Assembly (NCBI RefSeq): GCF_946885855.1
Contig: NZ_CAMPHH010000008.1
Span: 1-27,096, forward strand
Source of the DNA: an uncultured Actinotalea sp.
GTDB lineage: Bacteria > Actinomycetota > Actinomycetes > Actinomycetales > Cellulomonadaceae
Direction of reading: 5' to 3'
DNA: 27,096 nt
Positions 23,920 to 27,096 of the stretch are shown piece by piece; position 1 is the first letter of the stretch; each line of letters opens with the position of its first letter. A program made the position numbers and the translations under genes. The notes beneath the pieces were generated by a model, which was given only the letters and a program-made list of their open reading frames with translations, was not told the DNA's origin and did no database searches.

Positions 23920-25263
23920 TCAGACGTACGCGGCGTAGGCGGCGAGGTCCAGCACCCCGTTCCCGGACAGCCCGATCAGCACGACCTCGCCGTCGGAGGC
24001 CGAGGTCCGGGCGTACTCCATCGCCGCCGCGACGGCGTGGGTGGACTCCGGCGCCGGGATGATCCCCTCGGCCCGCGCGAACTCGAGGCCGGCCGCGAAG
24101 GCGTCGTCCTGCTCGACGGCCACCGCCTCCATGAGCCCGAGCTCGACCGCGTGCGAGACCATCGGCGACATGCCGTGATAACGCAGGCCACCGGCGTGGA
24201 TGGCCGGCGGCACGAAGTCGTTGCCGAGCGTGTGCATCTTCAGCAGCGGGGTGAGCCCGGCGACGTCGCCGTGGTCGTACCGGTACTCCCCCTGCGTCAG
24301 CGACGGGCAGGCGGCCGGCTCGCACGCGACGGCACGCGTCGTGGTGCCCTCCCGCAGGTTCTGGCCGATGAGCGGGAAGGTGAGGCCGCCGAGGTTCGAC
24401 CCTCCGCCCGCGCACCCGAAGACGACGTCCGCCTGCCGCTCCCCCGCCGCCTCGAGCTGGACGAGGACCTCCTGGCCGATGACGCTCTGGTGGAGCATGA
24501 CGTGGTTGAGCACGGAACCGAGGGAGTAGTGGGCCCCGGGGTCCTTCACGGCCGCCTCGACCGCCTCGCTGATCGCCATGCCCAGCGAACCGGTCGTGTC
24601 CGGGTCCTTCGCGAGCATCGCCCGGCCGGCGTCGGTGAGGTCCGACGGCGACGGGTGGCAGATCCCGCCGTAGGTCTCCATCTGCATGCGGCGGTACGGC
24701 TTGGCGTCGTAGGACGCGCGGACCTGCCACACCTCGCACGTCATCCCCAGCAGTGCGCACGCCATGGACAGGGACGCACCCCACTGACCCGCGCCGGTCT
24801 CCGTGGTCAGCCGGGTGATGCCCTCCACCGCGTTGTAGTAGGCCTGCGCCACCGCCGTGTTCGGCTTGTGCGAGCCGACCGGGCTCACGCCCTCGTACTT
24901 GTAGTAGATGCGTGCCCGCGTGCCGAGCGCCCGCTCGAGCCGATGGGCACGGACCAGGGGCGAAGGGCGCCACATCGCGTAGATCTCCCGCACGGTCTGC
25001 GGGATCTCCACGTACCGCTCCGTGGTGACCTCCTGCTCGATGAGCGCCATCGGGAACAGCGGCGCGAGGTCCGCCGGGCCGAGCGGCTCGTGCGTCCCGG
25101 GGTGCAGGTGGGGCGGCACGGGCGTCGGCAGGTCCGCGGCGAGGTTGTACCAGTGGGTCGGCACGGTCGAGGGCACCTCGACGCCGAGCGGCTCGAGGGG
25201 ACGGGGGGCGGGGGTCGTCGACGGCGCGGAGCCGCCCTCGGTCGTGATGTCGGCTGCGGTCAC
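23920..25263 (-). CDS. trpB2: TrpB2-type tryptophan synthase beta chain (PLP-dependent, TrpB-like)
   Basis: This 447-residue protein belongs to the TrpB2 group rather than classical TrpB, being longer at the N-terminus. '[23 protein letters not shown]' carries the PLP lysine (Lys133). '[13 protein letters not shown]' contains Glu155, the counterpart of the catalytic Glu. '[11 protein letters not shown]' (about 284-293) is the phosphate-binding loop, and '[14 protein letters not shown]' and '[10 protein letters not shown]' close the active site. The expected reaction is indole plus serine to tryptophan, acting with or without TrpA. No trpA, trpC or other trp gene is present, so it is a stand-alone copy, perhaps for indole salvage or a related PLP reaction. 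The start is GTG 25263, with AAAGGTG about 7 bases upstream. It is divergent from the DUF554 gene. Confidence 0.93.
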   Translation of the reverse strand: MTAADITTEGGSAPSTTPAPRPLEPLGVEVPSTVPTHWYNLAADLPTPVPPHLHPGTHEPLGPADLAPLFPMALIEQEVTTERYVEIPQTVREIYAMWRPSPLVRAHRLERALGTRARIYYKYEGVSPVGSHKPNTAVAQAYYNAVEGITRLTTETGAGQWGASLSMACALLGMTCEVWQVRASYDAKPYRRMQMETYGGICHPSPSDLTDAGRAMLAKDPDTTGSLGMAISEAVEAAVKDPGAHYSLGSVLNHVMLHQSVIGQEVLVQLEAAGERQADVVFGCAGGGSNLGGLTFPLIGQNLREGTTTRAVACEPAACPSLTQGEYRYDHGDVAGLTPLLKMHTLGNDFVPPAIHAGGLRYHGMSPMVSHAVELGLMEAVAVEQDDAFAAGLEFARAEGIIPAPESTHAVAAAMEYARTSASDGEVVLIGLSGNGVLDLAAYAAYV

Positions 25264-25319
25264 CGGTCGCACCTTTCGTCCTCGGGAGGTGTGGCGCGAG
25301 GATATCGGCCGGCGAGCAC

Positions 25320-25325
25320 TAGGGT
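25320..25325 (+). promoter_or_regulatory. -10 box of a probable leaderless promoter for the DUF554 gene
   Basis: TAGGGT is followed by 7 bases and the GTG at 25333. It is the same hexamer as at the isomerase-like gene. No Shine-Dalgarno is seen at that GTG, so leaderless translation is likely. Confidence 0.6.
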
Positions 25326-25332
25326 CGGCGCC

Positions 25333-26100
25333 GTGGACGGCACGTTCCCGGGGCTCGGGACCCTGATCAACATGGCCACGGTCGTGGTGGGCTCCCTCGC
25401 CGGGATCGCCGTCGGGAACCGGCTGCACGCCCGCACGCGGGGTGTGGTCACCGACAGCCTGGGCCTCGCAACGCTGCTGCTCGCGGCCCTCTCGGCCGTG
25501 GCGGTCACCGACGCCGCCTACGTCCGCGCGCTGCCCACCGGTGCGCCGGTGCTCATCGTGCTCGGCTCGCTGCTCGTCGGGGGCATCACCGGCTCGCTCC
25601 TGCGCCTGGAGGAGCGGCTCGCGGGCCTGGGCGGGAAGGTGCACACCGGGACGACCCGACGCTGGAGCGGCGCCGACCTGGCCGGGCGGGAGCGCTTCAT
25701 CGAGGGCTGGCTCGCCGCGTCCCTGCTGTTCTGCATCGGCCCGCTCGCCGTCCTCGGCAGCCTCAACGACGGCCTCGGCCGCGGGATCGAGCAGCTCCTC
25801 CTGAAGTCGGTGCTCGACGGGTTCGCGGCGCTCGCCTTCGCCTCGACCTTCGGCGTCGGGGTCCTGCTGTCGGCCCTGTCGGTGGGCGTGGTCCAGGGTG
25901 CGCTGACCGTCCTGGGGATGGTGCTCGGGCAGTTCCTGCCCGAGCCGCACATCGCCGCGCTCACGGCGACCGGCGGGCTGCTGCTCGTCGGGATCGCCCT
26001 GCGGCTGCTACGGGTCCGCGAGGACCTCCCGGTGGCGGCGATGCTCCCGGCGCTCGTCGTCGCACCCCTGCTGACCGAGCTCGTCCTGCGCCTGTCCTGA
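25333..26100 (+). CDS. DUF554 family membrane protein
   Basis: This 255-residue membrane protein matches DUF554 (YdfK-like). It opens with '[27 protein letters not shown]', followed by repeated helices with '[21 protein letters not shown]'. A soluble loop then leads to '[27 protein letters not shown]', the family's most conserved stretch, and '[25 protein letters not shown]'. About seven hydrophobic segments are visible. The family is widespread and its transport or other function is unproven. GTG 25333 is chosen because of the -10 box 7 bases upstream and because the conserved N-terminus begins just there. The LLM oxidoreductase gene begins 11 bases downstream with a good ribosome-binding site, so the two form an operon. 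Confidence 0.9.
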   Translation: MDGTFPGLGTLINMATVVVGSLAGIAVGNRLHARTRGVVTDSLGLATLLLAALSAVAVTDAAYVRALPTGAPVLIVLGSLLVGGITGSLLRLEERLAGLGGKVHTGTTRRWSGADLAGRERFIEGWLAASLLFCIGPLAVLGSLNDGLGRGIEQLLLKSVLDGFAALAFASTFGVGVLLSALSVGVVQGALTVLGMVLGQFLPEPHIAALTATGGLLLVGIALRLLRVREDLPVAAMLPALVVAPLLTELVLRLS

Positions 26101-26111
26101 GGAGGACCACG

Positions 26112-27096
26112 ATGACCCGACTTCCCTCCCTGGGGGTCGTCCTGCCCCGCGACGTGCCGACGGGCGACCTCCTGCCGTTCGTCCACGAGGCCGAGGCGCT
26201 CGGCTTCGACGAGCTGTGGATCGTCGAGGACTGCTTCTTCCGCGGAGGTGTCGCCCAGGCGGCCGTCGCGCTCGCGACCACGTCCCGCCTGCGCGTCGGG
26301 GTCGGCATCCTGCCCGCCGCGGCCCGCAACGTCGCGTTCGCGGCGCTCGAGCTCGCCACCCTCGCCGAGCTCTACCCGGGCCGTCTGGTGGCCGGCCTGG
26401 GCCACGGCATGCCGGGCTGGATGCGGCAGGTCGGCGCCTGGCCGTCCAGCCCGCTGGCCCTGCTCGAGGAGCAGCTCACCGCCCTGCGCGCGCTCCTGCA
26501 CGGCGAGGAGGTCACGACGAGCGGCCGCTACGTCCGGCTCGACGGCGTCCGGCTCGAGTCCCCGCCCGCGGTCCCGCCCCCGGTCGTGGCGGGCGTGCGC
26601 GGCCCGCGCTCCCTGGCACTGGCCGGCCGGTGCGCGGACGGCGTCGTCCTGGCCGAGCCCGGCACCCCGTCGTACCTGCGCGCGGCGCGGGAGCAGGCCG
26701 GCGGACGGGCGGACCTCCGCGTGGTGGCGTACGACATCGGGGCGGTCGACGACGACCCCGCGGTGGCCCGGACCCACGCGCGGGCGGCGCTGCGCTGGGT
26801 GGGCGAGCCGGACTGGGCGGTGCACCTCGTAGGGCTCCCCTTCGCCGAGGACCTGGCCCGGCTGCGGGCCGCCCACACCGATCTCGACGCCTTCGCCGCA
26901 GCGCTGCCGGACGCGTGGGTGGACGAGCTCGCCGTCGTCGGCACGCCCGCGGACGCGCGGCGGCGCCTGGGCGAGCTGGCCGACGCGGGCGCCGACAGCG
27001 TGGTGCGCAACCCCCCCCGGGCGGCCCCCCCCCCCCCCCCGCCCGCCCGCCCCCGCCCGGGGGCGGGGGGGGGGGCCCGCGCGCGGGGGCCCCGGG
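26112..27096 (+). CDS. LLM-class flavin-dependent oxidoreductase (3' end not reached)
   Basis: At least 300 residues are present. The start ATG 26112 follows GGAGG (26101-26105) by six bases, immediately after the DUF554 stop. It has the luciferase-like TIM-barrel features: 'LGVVLPRDVPTGDLLPFVHEAEALGFDELWIVED', 'VGVGILPAAARNVAFAALELATLAELYPGRLVAGLGHG' and 'PPPVVAGVRGPRSLALAGRCADGVVLAEPGTP'. Members use F420 or FMN to reduce or oxygenate small molecules; cofactor and substrate cannot be told here. The frame is reliable to about 27011 ('ADAGADSVVRN'). Beyond that the bases are G/C homopolymers and the translation is not credible, although no stop occurs before the window end. Confidence 0.88.
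   Translation, partial: MTRLPSLGVVLPRDVPTGDLLPFVHEAEALGFDELWIVEDCFFRGGVAQAAVALATTSRLRVGVGILPAAARNVAFAALELATLAELYPGRLVAGLGHGMPGWMRQVGAWPSSPLALLEEQLTALRALLHGEEVTTSGRYVRLDGVRLESPPAVPPPVVAGVRGPRSLALAGRCADGVVLAEPGTPSYLRAAREQAGGRADLRVVAYDIGAVDDDPAVARTHARAALRWVGEPDWAVHLVGLPFAEDLARLRAAHTDLDAFAAALPDAWVDELAVVGTPADARRRLGELADAGADSVVRNPPRAAPPPPPPARPRPGAGGGARARGPR
27012..27096. other. Low-quality homopolymer contig end
   Basis: The final ~85 bases are long C and G runs, with almost no A or T after 27010, unlike anything else in the window. This is the look of a degraded read or assembly edge rather than genomic sequence, and nothing should be annotated from it. Confidence 0.8.

Overview
This is a very GC-rich window with near-saturated G/C at third codon positions, GTG starts, 4-bp start/stop overlaps and apparent leaderless promoters. 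That points to an actinobacterium. The carbohydrate genes at the left would suit a plant-polysaccharide degrader of the Cellulomonas/Promicromonosporaceae kind, but the genus is an inference. The last ~85 bases are G/C homopolymer and look like a low-quality contig edge.

Left region (1-9348): a sugar-utilisation locus. A + strand operon carries the C-terminus of a sugar-binding protein, two MalF/MalG-type permeases and a GH2 beta-mannosidase. It has no transport ATPase of its own, so a shared MsiK-type ATPase is presumably used. A strong hairpin separates the binding-protein gene from the permeases. Facing it on the - strand are a sugar-isomerase-like TIM barrel and a 2-hydroxyacid dehydrogenase, overlapping by 4 bp. 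Divergent from these is a GH3 glycosidase. One perfect LacI-type palindrome (6905-6916) lies between the two divergent, apparently leaderless promoters, so both directions are probably switched by one repressor that is not encoded in the window.

Middle region (9349-15254): a long - strand gene run, read from right to left. It encodes a soluble Ser/Thr kinase, an alpha/beta hydrolase of the non-haem chloroperoxidase type, a small GNAT-fold protein, a flavodoxin-like reductase, a DUF5996 protein, an SRPBCC protein and a membrane-anchored PHB-depolymerase-like esterase. Two pairs overlap by 4 bp. A 22-bp tandem triplication sits at the 3' end of the kinase gene.

Regulator/exporter region (15255-21491): a decayed LuxR-family (LAL) regulator, then a - strand export operon (small multidrug-export-like membrane protein, ABC ATPase, ABC permease), then an intact LAL regulator. 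The dead and live regulators have homologous upstream regions that contain the same GGTGA-N3-TCACC-type palindrome. Each lies divergent to one of the - strand operons, which suggests a duplicated promoter/regulator unit.

Right region (21492-27096): mostly single genes. They are an orphan six-TM membrane protein, an AlkA-type DNA glycosylase, a Trp-rich small hypothetical protein, a TrpB2-type tryptophan synthase beta chain, a DUF554 membrane protein and a partial LLM-class flavin-dependent oxidoreductase. I saw no tRNA, rRNA, CRISPR array, insertion sequence or phage gene.
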